DNA of 38,546 bases, taken from assembly GCA_903904685.1 (NCBI GenBank), contig CAIVDS010000039.1, forward strand, positions 1 to 38,546. The letters are read 5' to 3'. The DNA comes from an uncultured Verrucomicrobiota bacterium (GTDB taxonomy: Bacteria; Verrucomicrobiota; Verrucomicrobiia; Opitutales; Opitutaceae). Under the pieces are notes generated by a model, which was not told the DNA's origin, did no database searches, and was given only the letters and a program-made list of their open reading frames with translations. This document shows, one piece after another, positions 8,845 to 17,047 of this stretch. Each line of letters starts with the position of its first letter. Position 1 is the first letter of the stretch. Made by a program: the position numbers and the translations under genes.

Positions 8845-10338
8845 ATGTCCGATTCTTACGAGCGTCTCATCGCCAAACTCAAACGCGCCCACACCCTCGG
8901 TACCGTCGCCGGGCTTCTCGGCTGGGATGAACAGGTCAACCTCCCGGCTGACAGCGCCGATCAACGCGCGGAGCAATTGGCCCTGCTGTCCGAGCTCCAG
9001 CACGCCGCCGCCAGCGATGCCGAGATCGGCGAGTTGCTGGGCAAACTTGAGGGCGGGGCGAACTCCCGCACGGCGGATGAGGCGGTCGTCGTGCGCGCGG
9101 CGCGGCGCGACTACGATCGGGTGACAAAACTTCCGGCGGAGTTTGTCGCCGAAAAAGCCCGGCTTTCCAGCGTCGCCTACCATGCGTGGGCCGGAGCCAA
9201 GGCGAAGTCGGACTTCGCCGCCTATGCGCCTTATCTGGAAAAACACCTCGCGCTCGCCAAGCGCGAGGCGGCGTATCTCGGCTGGGGCGACCGGCCCTAC
9301 GACTACGCCATCGACAAGCACGATCCCGGCATGACGGCGCTAAAAATCACCGCGCTGTTCACCGAGTTGAAGGCCGGACTCGTTCCGCTCGTGCGTGCCG
9401 TCGCGGCGTCGCCGATCAAAGCACGCCCGGATATTTTCAAAGGCTTTCCGGTCGAGGCACAGCGTGAATTTCTGCGCGAGGCGACGGAGCGCCTCGGCTT
9501 CAACTATCGCCGCGGGCGCATCGACGTTTCCCTGCATCCGTTCTGCGAAGGCGCTGGTGCCGACATCCGCATGACCACGCGTTTCGATGCGAACAACCCG
9601 CTCGATTCGCTTTTCTCGTCGATTCACGAAACCGGCCACGGGCTTTACGAGCAGGGACTGCCGCTCGGGTTGCAAGGCACGCCGCTCGGGCAGAACGCCG
9701 GCATGGGCGTGCACGAGTCGCAGAGTCGCCTGTGGGAAAACCAAGTGTCGCGCAGCCGGGCGTTCTGGACGTTTTTCGAGCCGCGCTTCCGGGAGAAATT
9801 TCCTGCGCAACTCGCCGCCGTGTCGTCGGACGACCTCTACTTCGCGGTCAACGAAGTCGCGCCCACGCTCATTCGCGTCGATTCCGACGAGGTTCATTAC
9901 AACCTGCATATACTGCTGCGCTTCGAGCTGGAGCAGCGCCTGTTTCGCGGCGATCTCGCGGTGGCCGATCTTCCGGCGGCATGGAATGCGCTGTCGCAGG
10001 AACTGCTCGGCCTCACGCCGGTGAGCGACAAGACCGGCGTGTTGCAGGACGTGCATTGGAGCAGCGGCGCGTTCGGTTATTTTCCGAGTTACTGTTTGGG
10101 CAACATGATCGCGGCGCAGCTTTGGTTTACGGTGTTTAAAACACTGCCTGGGCTGGAAGCGGATTTTGCGAGGGGCGATTTCTCGCGACTGTTGAGCTGG
10201 CTGCGGAAAAATATCCACGAACAGGGCCGCCGTTACGATACGCTGGCGCTGGTGGAACACGTGACGGGCGAGGAGCTCATGCCGAAATACCTGCTCCGTT
10301 ATTTGCAGGAGCGATATGCACCGCTGTATTTGAAGTGA
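8845..10338 (+). CDS. M32 family metallocarboxypeptidase (thermostable carboxypeptidase 1 type)
   Basis: The 497-residue length equals the usual family length of about 500. Family hallmarks appear in order: HPFCEGAG, the DIRMTTRF segment, the zinc site HETGH (261-265), HESQSRLWEN (from residue 290, with the third metal ligand nearby) and DSDEVHYNLHILLRFELE near 350. M32 enzymes are cytoplasmic zinc carboxypeptidases that release C-terminal residues from peptides. No signal peptide is present. The ATG at 8845 (MSDSYERLIAK) fits the family N-terminus; an in-frame ATG at 8821 would add eight residues. TatD follows 10 bases downstream, suggesting co-transcription. Confidence 0.95.
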   Translation: MSDSYERLIAKLKRAHTLGTVAGLLGWDEQVNLPADSADQRAEQLALLSELQHAAASDAEIGELLGKLEGGANSRTADEAVVVRAARRDYDRVTKLPAEFVAEKARLSSVAYHAWAGAKAKSDFAAYAPYLEKHLALAKREAAYLGWGDRPYDYAIDKHDPGMTALKITALFTELKAGLVPLVRAVAASPIKARPDIFKGFPVEAQREFLREATERLGFNYRRGRIDVSLHPFCEGAGADIRMTTRFDANNPLDSLFSSIHETGHGLYEQGLPLGLQGTPLGQNAGMGVHESQSRLWENQVSRSRAFWTFFEPRFREKFPAQLAAVSSDDLYFAVNEVAPTLIRVDSDEVHYNLHILLRFELEQRLFRGDLAVADLPAAWNALSQELLGLTPVSDKTGVLQDVHWSSGAFGYFPSYCLGNMIAAQLWFTVFKTLPGLEADFARGDFSRLLSWLRKNIHEQGRRYDTLALVEHVTGEELMPKYLLRYLQERYAPLYLK

Positions 10339-10348
10339 ACTGTCCGCC

Positions 10349-11146
10349 ATGACGCTCATCGATACCCACACGCACCTGGATGGTTTTTCCCGCGCCGGCT
10401 CGCTGGATGCCGTGCTGGTTCGGGCTCGCGAGGCGGGCGTTACCGAGATGGTTTCCATCGGCACGGAGGGCGATGATTGGGCGCTGATCCGCGATTTGGC
10501 GACGACGCATCCGGGTGTCGTGCATTACTCGGTCGGCCTGCATCCATGCTGCGTTGGCGAGAACTGGGCGGCCGAAGTCGCTCAGATCGAGGCGTTTTGG
10601 AGCGACGGGGAAAAGCCCGTCGCCCTCGGCGAGTGCGGGCTGGACCGGTTTCACCTGCCGAAGGACGGCATGGCGAAGGCGGAGCGGGTTTTCACCTGGC
10701 AACGCGCGGCGTTCAAGGCGCAGCTTGTGATCGCTAAGCGGCTGGGGTGTCCGCTGGTGGTGCATTCGCGCGGGGCTTTTGTCGAGTCGGTGGCGATGAT
10801 CGACGCGAGCGGGATCGATTGGACTAAGGTCGTGTTTCACTGTTTCAGTGAAGGATCGGTGGAGATGGGCGAGCTGCTCAAGCGCGGCGCCCATGGATCA
10901 TTTACCGGCGTCTTGACCTATAAAAACGCCGAGAACGTGCGCGCAGCGATGAAGATTCAAGGGCTTGGGCGGCTCATGCTGGAGACCGATGCGCCTTATC
11001 TGACGCCGGTTCCGCATCGCGGGAAGCCGAATGAACCGGCGTTTATGCGCCACACCGCCGAGTATGCGGCGGACATGTTTGGGGTGGGTTTGGCCGAGCT
11101 GGCGGAGGTTACCACCAAAACGGCGCGGGCATTTTTCGGAATTTAA
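10349..11146 (+). CDS. tatD: TatD-family metal-dependent hydrolase (DNase)
   Basis: The 265-residue TIM-barrel amidohydrolase-like protein carries the complete TatD metal site: IDTHTHLD (H7, H9), GECGLD (E95), VVHSR (H139), FHCFS (H164) and ETDAPYLTP (D214). The family comprises Mg-dependent 3'-5' exonucleases/deoxyribonucleases implicated in DNA repair and quality control. The C-terminal half has the typical NEPAFMRHTAEYAADMFG segment. It is 10 bases downstream of the M32 peptidase gene and convergent with ptsH. The similar YcfH/YjjV subgroup names cannot be excluded. Confidence 0.9.
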   Translation: MTLIDTHTHLDGFSRAGSLDAVLVRAREAGVTEMVSIGTEGDDWALIRDLATTHPGVVHYSVGLHPCCVGENWAAEVAQIEAFWSDGEKPVALGECGLDRFHLPKDGMAKAERVFTWQRAAFKAQLVIAKRLGCPLVVHSRGAFVESVAMIDASGIDWTKVVFHCFSEGSVEMGELLKRGAHGSFTGVLTYKNAENVRAAMKIQGLGRLMLETDAPYLTPVPHRGKPNEPAFMRHTAEYAADMFGVGLAELAEVTTKTARAFFGI

Positions 11147-11226
11147 CCGCAAAAAGACAGAAAAGGCAAAAGGAGACCCGGATGGATCACCTTTTGAGGT
11201 CGCCGGAGGGTATTGTGCGGGCAGTT

Positions 11227-11526
11227 TTAGGCTTCGTCGAACTTGCGGGCGAAGAGTTGCTCCAACTCGCCGAGCATCTGCGGGGCGCCGTCACCGTTGG
11301 CGAGAAACTTGACCTTTGAGCCCTTACCGGCAGCGAGCATCATCAAGCCCATGATGGACTTGCCATTGACCTGCTCTTCGTCTTTTTCCACAAAAACATC
11401 GGCCTTAAACTTGTTGGTGATGCGCACGATCATGGCGGCCGGGCGGGCATGGATGCCCATTTTGTTCTGAACCACCAGCTCTTTTACGTGCTGCTGGTCG
11501 GTCGCGGTCGTTTCGTTCTTGTCCAT
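11227..11526 (-). CDS. ptsH: HPr family phosphocarrier protein
   Basis: The 99-residue protein contains the HPr active site [12 protein letters not shown], with H26 as the phosphoryl-accepting histidine. It also contains the regulatory-serine region [16 protein letters not shown], with S57 equivalent to Ser46 of Bacillus HPr. Keeping the serine motif in a Gram-negative suggests control by an HPr kinase/phosphorylase rather than, or besides, sugar transport. A 12-15-residue polar N-terminal extension ([13 protein letters not shown]) precedes the usual first strand. No enzyme I or EII genes are in the window. The start ATG at 11526 is 75 bases from the divergent kdsB start; the longer upstream frame overlaps kdsB and is not credible. 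Confidence 0.92.
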   Translation of the reverse strand: MDKNETTATDQQHVKELVVQNKMGIHARPAAMIVRITNKFKADVFVEKDEEQVNGKSIMGLMMLAAGKGSKVKFLANGDGAPQMLGELEQLFARKFDEA

Positions 11527-11601
11527 TCGATTTGGCTGACAACGTTCTTGAGTAGGGGGTGGCTTGCAACTCAAAAACCCTATGTCCATCTTGCGATAAC
11601 C

Positions 11602-12345
11602 ATGCCCAAGATCGCGATAATCGTTCCCTGCCGTCTCGAATCGACCCGGTTCCCCCGTAAATTGCTGCACAGCATCAAGGGTAAACCGTTGCTCCTGTGG
11701 GTGGCCGAGCGTATCGCCGCGGAGGCGCCGGAGATCCCTCTGTATTTTGCGGTTGATGACAAGTTGCTGGCCGCTCCACTCCGTGCGTCGGGGTTCAAGT
11801 CGATTTTGACCAGTGTGCAGCACCAGAGCGGCACGGATCGCATCGCCGAGGCCAACCGCATGGTGCAAGCCGACCACGTGATCAACGTGCAGGCGGATGA
11901 GCCCTTGGTGAGCGGCGCGCAGATTCGAATGCTGGCGCAACTCATCGCCGGACCCAGCGCGATGGCGACGCTCTGCACGCCATTCACACGGATTGTTGAT
12001 TTCTACAACCCCAACCAGGTTAAAGTCGTGCTGCGAGCCGACGGTCGCGCCCTTTATTTTTCCCGGTCACGCATGCCATTTTCACGCGACCTCGGTCTGA
12101 CCATTGACGATGCCTGGCTGCAGGCCAATCCATGCTTCCGGCATCTGGGCCTTTACGCTTACAAGGCGGGGCTGCTGGAGGCCTTCGCCACGCTGCCGCC
12201 GGGGAAACTGGAGCAGATCGAAAAACTGGAGCAACTCCGCGTGTTAGAAAACGGCCACGATATCGTCTGCGGCATCACGTCCGATCCGACCATTGGCGTG
12301 GACACGCCGGAGGATGCGGTGAAGTTTGAGCAGTGGCTCGGGTGA
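11602..12345 (+). CDS. kdsB: 3-deoxy-manno-octulosonate cytidylyltransferase (CMP-KDO synthetase)
   Basis: The 247-residue protein (E. coli KdsB has 248) activates KDO with CTP to CMP-KDO for the LPS inner core. Diagnostic segments are [17 protein letters not shown] at the N-terminus (nucleotide binding), [21 protein letters not shown] (metal and nucleotide site), the [12 protein letters not shown] region, [10 protein letters not shown], the [15 protein letters not shown] helix and GVDTPEDA near the end. Its presence shows an LPS-bearing cell. The ATG at 11602 is the family start; the longer frame upstream runs back through the divergent ptsH 5' end. It is followed by a hybrid kinase gene after 112 bases. 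Confidence 0.95.
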   Translation: MPKIAIIVPCRLESTRFPRKLLHSIKGKPLLLWVAERIAAEAPEIPLYFAVDDKLLAAPLRASGFKSILTSVQHQSGTDRIAEANRMVQADHVINVQADEPLVSGAQIRMLAQLIAGPSAMATLCTPFTRIVDFYNPNQVKVVLRADGRALYFSRSRMPFSRDLGLTIDDAWLQANPCFRHLGLYAYKAGLLEAFATLPPGKLEQIEKLEQLRVLENGHDIVCGITSDPTIGVDTPEDAVKFEQWLG

Positions 12346-12457
12346 ACGGCGGGTGCGGGTTGTACCCGTGAAGATTAAACATTGGACGTTTTCGGGCGGT
12401 GAGTTTACTTAAGGAAAGTCTTACCCCGTTTTGTTTTAACGCCTTTGCACGACATTT

Positions 12458-15022
12458 ATGCGGTTCGCTTTTCATCCCTCTGACGGGTCTTGGGCATCGC
12501 CGATGTTCGGATGGCTGACAGGCGTGAGCTGGCCGGTGGTCGCTGTCGCCGCCGCGATGCTTGCGGCCGCGCTGGCCGTGCTGTGGTGGAGGGAGCGTTT
12601 GTGCCGACAGGCTCTCTTGCGCGCTTGCGGGGAGATACCGCGGGGCCGGCAGCGTTGGAGCACGCCAGCGGAGTTGCAGGTCGCAATCAACCAACTGCGG
12701 AAGGATGCGCAGTTGGCGCAGCGGGTTTTTGCATCCAGCCCCGATTCGATTTTAGTGCTGGATCCGAACAATGAGAAGGAGCCGATGGCCATCGTGCTTT
12801 GCAGCGACAACGTGTGCGCCTGGCATGGCTGGAAGCGCGATGAGTTGGTCGGTCGCAGCGTGAACCTGCTTGAGCGGTATCCGACGCGCTGGACGGCGGC
12901 GACCACGGCCGAGCATATCGTGCGGTTGAGGGAGGTCGGCTTGATGCGCGGAGAGGTCGAGCATCGCCGGCGAGACGGCTCGATCTTCCCATTGGAGTAT
13001 ACCAACAGTCTCCTCGTGCTCGGAGAACGGGAGTATGTGCTGGGTTTCGACCGCGATATCACCGAACGGCGCTTGGCCGAGGAGGCCTTGCGAGCGAGCG
13101 AGGAGCGATTTCGCACCATCATTGACGCTTGCCCCATGGCCATTTGGCTTGTGGATCTGAATGATTCCGTGGTGCCGCGGCGTATCGTGGCGGCCAACGA
13201 ACATGCGGCGCTTATGCACGGGGCGAAGCTTGCCGACATGGTCGGGCGCAGCCTCAACGATTTCGATATGAATTGCATGTCGTATGAGGAGGCGAAGGCC
13301 TCGCTCGGGGAGCTACGCGACCCTAAGGTCCTTGTTCACGGGCAGGGACTGCACAAGCGAAGCGATGGCACGACGTTCCCCATTCAATATGTCAAGACCC
13401 TGCTGGTGATCGGGGGGCGGGAGTTGGTCCTCGGAATCGACCAGGACATCACCGAGAGAAAACAGGCCGAGGCGGCATTGCGAGCGAGCGAGGAACGTTT
13501 TCGGGCCATGTTCAACGCGAGTCCGGCTGGCATGCTGTTGCAGGATCCGCATGATCGCGAGGTGCCCCTGCGGATCGTGGATGCCAATCAGCATGCCGCA
13601 AAGATACACGGTGTGCGGGTGGCCGATATGATTGGCCGAAGCATCGGTGATTTTCAAGCGACGCCGGTCACTTATGAGCTTGCGCAGACCAGGCTGGCCA
13701 AGATGCGCGTTTCCGGGTCTTCACATGGCGAGACCATGCACCGTCGCGCGGACGGCCAAGAGTTCCCCATCGAATATGTGGGAACGCTGCTCGTGCTTGA
13801 TGGCCGGGAGTTCGTTCTGGGAGTCGATCTCGACATCACCGAGCGCAAACGCATCGACACTGAGCTGAGCGAGAGCCGCCGCCTGCGCGCCGTCGGCGCG
13901 ATGGTCGGGGGAATTGCGCACGAGTTCAATAACCTGCTCACGCCGATGCTGCTGCATGCGGAGATGCTGGGCGGTGAGAACGACGCGAGGCTGGCCGCGC
14001 ACATCGGACCGATCCGTATCGGCATTGATCGCGCCCGCGAACTCACCCAGCGCATTCTCACTTTCGGGCGTCGGGAGGCGGAGTCGCGCGAGTTTATCAA
14101 CCTGGAGGCGGTGGTGCGCGACAACATCGATTTCTTCGCGCGAACGATCGACCGCCGCATCCAAGTCGCCATCCATCCGTCCGGCGGTCCCATGCTGGTT
14201 TGGGCCAACCGCTCCGATCTCAACCAACTCGTGGTCAATCTCGTCCTCAACGCGCGCGACACCCTGCTCGACAAGGCCGGTGCGATGCCGCCCGCCGACT
14301 GGGTGCCGCGGATCGACATTTTCATGGAGTCGGTCACCCGCGCCTCCGGCGCGCGAGATGCGGCGGACCGGCACACGCCGCAACGTTGGCGCCGGTTGAT
14401 CGTGCGAGACAATGGTCTCGGTATGAGCGACGCGGTGCGCGAACGCGTGTTCGAACCGTTTTTCACGACCAAGGGGGTCGGGCATGGCACCGGGCTCGGG
14501 TTGGCCACAGCCTGGCACGTGAGCACGACCTTGGGCGGCTGGATGGAAATCGAGTCCCGTCAGGGGGAAGGGACGGCTTTTAACGTTTTCCTTCCCGCCG
14601 CGGATGACAACGCGGTGGTTTCATCGGGTGCGGGGAGCGAGGTGGCGGCGCCGGAGATTGCGCCCGCGATGCGTTTGCGTGTGTTGCTGGTGGAGGACAG
14701 CGAGGACGTCGCTTTTGCGACGCAGCGGGTGATCGAGTCATGCGGCCATGAGGTGGAAGTGAAGGCCGACGGGCAGGCGGCGTGGGCGGAGCTATCCAAG
14801 CACCCCGGGCGCTACGACATCGTTTTTTCCGACTTGAATCTACCTGGCCTCTCCGGCGTGGAATTGGTGCGACGGTTGCGCGACATCGGCTACAAGGGTC
14901 GGGTGATCGTTTACAGCGGCTACTTTTCGAGCGAGCACACAGCCGAACTGGCGTCGCTGGGGGTAGATCACTTGCTCCCAAAGCCATTCAATCGCACGGA
15001 ACTTGTCCGCGTGTTGGCGTGA
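12458..15022 (+). CDS. hybrid histidine kinase with three PAS domains and a C-terminal receiver
   Basis: The 854-residue protein has one membrane segment (about 24-43). It then has three consecutive PAS/PAC modules at about 86-205, 213-335 and 343-465, each ending in a D-IT-ER motif. The kinase core has H-box GGIAHEFNN (H488), N-box VLNARD (N598), G1 DNGLGM (651-656), F-box EPFFTTK and G2 GHGTGLGLA (675-683). The receiver has an acidic pair (E746/D747), phosphoacceptor D792 in FSDLNLPG and K842 in PKPFN. PAS2 and PAS3 share nearly identical linkers (ALRASEERFR at 210-219 and 340-349), pointing to recent internal duplication. No response-regulator gene is adjacent, so output through another protein or phosphorelay is likely. 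The ligand is unknown. Confidence 0.93.
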   Translation: MRFAFHPSDGSWASPMFGWLTGVSWPVVAVAAAMLAAALAVLWWRERLCRQALLRACGEIPRGRQRWSTPAELQVAINQLRKDAQLAQRVFASSPDSILVLDPNNEKEPMAIVLCSDNVCAWHGWKRDELVGRSVNLLERYPTRWTAATTAEHIVRLREVGLMRGEVEHRRRDGSIFPLEYTNSLLVLGEREYVLGFDRDITERRLAEEALRASEERFRTIIDACPMAIWLVDLNDSVVPRRIVAANEHAALMHGAKLADMVGRSLNDFDMNCMSYEEAKASLGELRDPKVLVHGQGLHKRSDGTTFPIQYVKTLLVIGGRELVLGIDQDITERKQAEAALRASEERFRAMFNASPAGMLLQDPHDREVPLRIVDANQHAAKIHGVRVADMIGRSIGDFQATPVTYELAQTRLAKMRVSGSSHGETMHRRADGQEFPIEYVGTLLVLDGREFVLGVDLDITERKRIDTELSESRRLRAVGAMVGGIAHEFNNLLTPMLLHAEMLGGENDARLAAHIGPIRIGIDRARELTQRILTFGRREAESREFINLEAVVRDNIDFFARTIDRRIQVAIHPSGGPMLVWANRSDLNQLVVNLVLNARDTLLDKAGAMPPADWVPRIDIFMESVTRASGARDAADRHTPQRWRRLIVRDNGLGMSDAVRERVFEPFFTTKGVGHGTGLGLATAWHVSTTLGGWMEIESRQGEGTAFNVFLPAADDNAVVSSGAGSEVAAPEIAPAMRLRVLLVEDSEDVAFATQRVIESCGHEVEVKADGQAAWAELSKHPGRYDIVFSDLNLPGLSGVELVRRLRDIGYKGRVIVYSGYFSSEHTAELASLGVDHLLPKPFNRTELVRVLA

Positions 15023-15079
15023 TGGCGAGGGGTGGGCGGCCTATTTCGCGGGAGTCTTGTCGACGTCGATCTGCGTGAT

Positions 15080-15640
15080 TCACATCACTTCGCAGGAGCC
15101 GCTGCCGGTGTCTGTGCGGTTGAGCGACGAACGCCAGTGGTAGCCCCGAGGGCCGTTGACCTCAACAAGGTAACCTTTGAGCGTCACGATATCGTGTCGT
15201 TTCACATCGAGAAGCAGCCTGCGGATTTCAGGCGTGGCGGGCAGGCAGTGCGTGTTGGCCGAGTGCGTCGCGATGAGTTCCGGATCGAGCGGAGGGGCAC
15301 CGGACCATGTGTATTCATACCAACGGCCGGATTGGCTGAAGGAGAGAGCATTGATGACGACGGCGATGGACATTGGGCCCCAGCCGAGGGCGAGATCGAC
15401 GGGGGCGAGCGGGGCCTCAGGATCGTTACGGTAGCGTTCGCGGGACAACACCACGGCCTTGATTTTGTAACCCGCGAGCGGAGTGAGAGCGTAGTCGCCA
15501 TGCCGGAAAGGGGGCGGCAGGTCGCCGTTGGTCTGGAGCGGGTCGCGGGGTGCGGGCATTCCTTGCCAATCGGCGGCGGGTTCGTGCCACCAGAGCCACC
15601 CGCCTGCGGCGAGAACGAGCAACACGAGGAGCTTTTTCAC
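15080..15640 (-). CDS. small exported/membrane-anchored hypothetical protein, possibly shortened by a TGA
   Basis: The product begins VKKLLVLLVLAAGGWLWW, a signal anchor or signal peptide, and continues as a soluble domain containing YALTPLAGYKIKAVVLSRE, LALGWGPMSIAVVI and a terminal SLNRTDTGSGSCEVM. The family is not named here. A GTG at 15640 is preferred because the alternative GTG at 15664 directly abuts the T-run of the carA terminator. After the TGA at 15080-15082 the same frame stays open for 12 codons (ITQIDVDKTPAK) and ends at TAG, so the protein may originally have been longer. It lies downstream of carA on the same strand, separated by a terminator hairpin. Confidence 0.65.
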   Translation of the reverse strand: MKKLLVLLVLAAGGWLWWHEPAADWQGMPAPRDPLQTNGDLPPPFRHGDYALTPLAGYKIKAVVLSRERYRNDPEAPLAPVDLALGWGPMSIAVVINALSFSQSGRWYEYTWSGAPPLDPELIATHSANTHCLPATPEIRRLLLDVKRHDIVTLKGYLVEVNGPRGYHWRSSLNRTDTGSGSCEVM

Positions 15641-15664
15641 GGAAAGCGAAGGCGTGGATCCCAC

Positions 15665-15689
15665 AAAAAAACCACCCGCAGTGGAGTGG
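15665..15689 (-). terminator. rho-independent terminator after carA
   Basis: On the minus strand CCACTC, a six-base loop CACTGC and GGGTGG form a 6-bp stem (one G-U pair), followed directly by seven T residues. It lies 32 bases after the carA stop and just before the downstream small gene, which it would partly insulate from carA transcription. Confidence 0.6.
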
Positions 15690-15720
15690 CTTTGAAAAGA
15701 GTATTGATGGCGCGGGGTGC

Positions 15721-16893
15721 TCAGATTTTGCCGGCTTTGCGCTTGGCGACCATATTGTAGAAATCTTGGAAAAGCGGGTCGGCGTCGTTCGGGCCGGGGG
15801 CAGCCTCGGGATGATATTGCACCGAGAAGATGGGGAGCTTCTTGTGGCGCAGGCCTTCGACGGTGTTGTCGTTGAGGTTGATCTCGGTGACGATGGCACC
15901 GCCTTTTTCGAGGGACTTGGGATCTGTGGCGAAGCCGTGGTTTTGGGCGGTGATGGAAACCTTTCCGGTCTCCAGATTTTTCACGGGCTGGTTGCCACCG
16001 CGGTGGCCGAACTTGAGCTTGAAGGTTGTGCCGCCGAGAGCGTGGGTGAGCATCTGGTGGCCGAGGCAGATGCCGAAGATCGGGAAGTGCGGGACGAGGC
16101 CGGTCACTGTTTTATGGATATATGGCAGGGCAGCGGGATCGCCGGGGCCGTTGGAGAGGAACACGCCGTCGGGGGCGTGGGCCTTGATCTCCTCGGCGGT
16201 GGCGGTGGCGGGAAACACCTTCACGTCGAAGCCGTGGTTGATGAGCTTGCGGAAGATGCTGTGCTTGGCGCCGAAATCGAAGGCGGCGACGGTGAAGCGC
16301 TTCGCGGGAGTGTTGGGTAGGCCGAGGGTGGTGCCGGCGGGCACATAGACCTTGTTGTGATTGGCCGAGTCGGTTGCGCTCCAGATGTATGGTGCCTTGC
16401 AGGTGGTGTCTTTGACGTAGTCGCTGCCCGCCATGTCATGCCAGGCTTTGGCCTTGGCGACGGCTTCGGAGTCGGTGAGCGGCAGGGTGGAGAGGCAGCA
16501 TTTGAGCGAGCCTTCGACGCGGAGTTTTTTGGTGATGGCGCGGGTATCCACTTCGCTGATGCCGGGGATGCCGTATTTGGAAAGGTAGACCTCGAGGGAG
16601 GACTGGCTGCGCCAGTTGCTCACCATAGAGGAAAGCTCGCGGACGACGAAGCCACTGGCCTTGGGCGTGGTGGACTCGGTGTCCTCGTCGTTTATGCCGT
16701 AGTTGCCGATCATCGGTGCGGTCATTGTGACAATCTGACCGAAGTAGGAGGGGTCTGTGAGGATTTCCTGATAACCAGTCATCGACGTGTTGAAGACGCA
16801 TTCGCCGGCAATAGTGGCGGCGGCTCCAAAAGCACGGCCGTGGAACACGGAACCATCTTCGAGGGCGAGGACTGCGGGCTTGAACGAGGACAT
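15721..16893 (-). CDS. carA: carbamoyl-phosphate synthase small subunit (glutamine amidotransferase)
   Basis: The 390-residue protein has the usual CarA length. The N-terminal CPSase small-chain domain (LALEDGSVFHGRAFGA, FNTSMTGYQEILTDPSYFGQ) precedes a class I glutamine amidotransferase domain. The latter has LSNGPGDP (247-253), the nucleophile C276 in GICLGHQ and the H361/E363 pair in QYHPEA. It releases ammonia from glutamine for the CarB large subunit in arginine and pyrimidine synthesis. carB is not in this window. The gene diverges from the lysine aminomutase gene over 154 bases and ends just before a terminator hairpin. Confidence 0.96.
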   Translation of the reverse strand: MSSFKPAVLALEDGSVFHGRAFGAAATIAGECVFNTSMTGYQEILTDPSYFGQIVTMTAPMIGNYGINDEDTESTTPKASGFVVRELSSMVSNWRSQSSLEVYLSKYGIPGISEVDTRAITKKLRVEGSLKCCLSTLPLTDSEAVAKAKAWHDMAGSDYVKDTTCKAPYIWSATDSANHNKVYVPAGTTLGLPNTPAKRFTVAAFDFGAKHSIFRKLINHGFDVKVFPATATAEEIKAHAPDGVFLSNGPGDPAALPYIHKTVTGLVPHFPIFGICLGHQMLTHALGGTTFKLKFGHRGGNQPVKNLETGKVSITAQNHGFATDPKSLEKGGAIVTEINLNDNTVEGLRHKKLPIFSVQYHPEAAPGPNDADPLFQDFYNMVAKRKAGKI

Positions 16894-17001
16894 TAAAATG
16901 AAACGAAAAGGCGTCCCCCCGCGCCTGCCAAGGGTTTTGTGAAGTTAGTTCGCGGCACTTTGGCGCGTCCCCGGTGGTTATCCGCTATCTTGAGCCATCA
17001 T

Positions 17002-17030
17002 TTGACAGGGCTCTGCGCGTTCTTTAGTTC
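17002..17030 (+). promoter_or_regulatory. possible sigma70-type promoter for the lysine aminomutase gene
   Basis: TTGACA at 17002-17007 is a perfect -35 box. A 17-base spacer leads to TAGTTC at 17025-17030, a weak -10. Transcription would start about ten bases before the ATG at 17048, giving a very short leader. Only the -35 is convincing. Confidence 0.3.
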
Positions 17031-17047
17031 CTCTCAAACCCACAGAC

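Noticed and set aside
11167-11196. CAAAAGG/CCTTTTG hairpin between tatD and ptsH as a terminator
   Set aside because: AT-rich stem with a mismatch and a long loop, and no T-run after the stem; not convincing.
15032-15760. 242-codon plus-strand frame after the hybrid kinase
   Set aside because: Covers the small exported protein and the carA 3' end on the other strand; no recognisable protein features.
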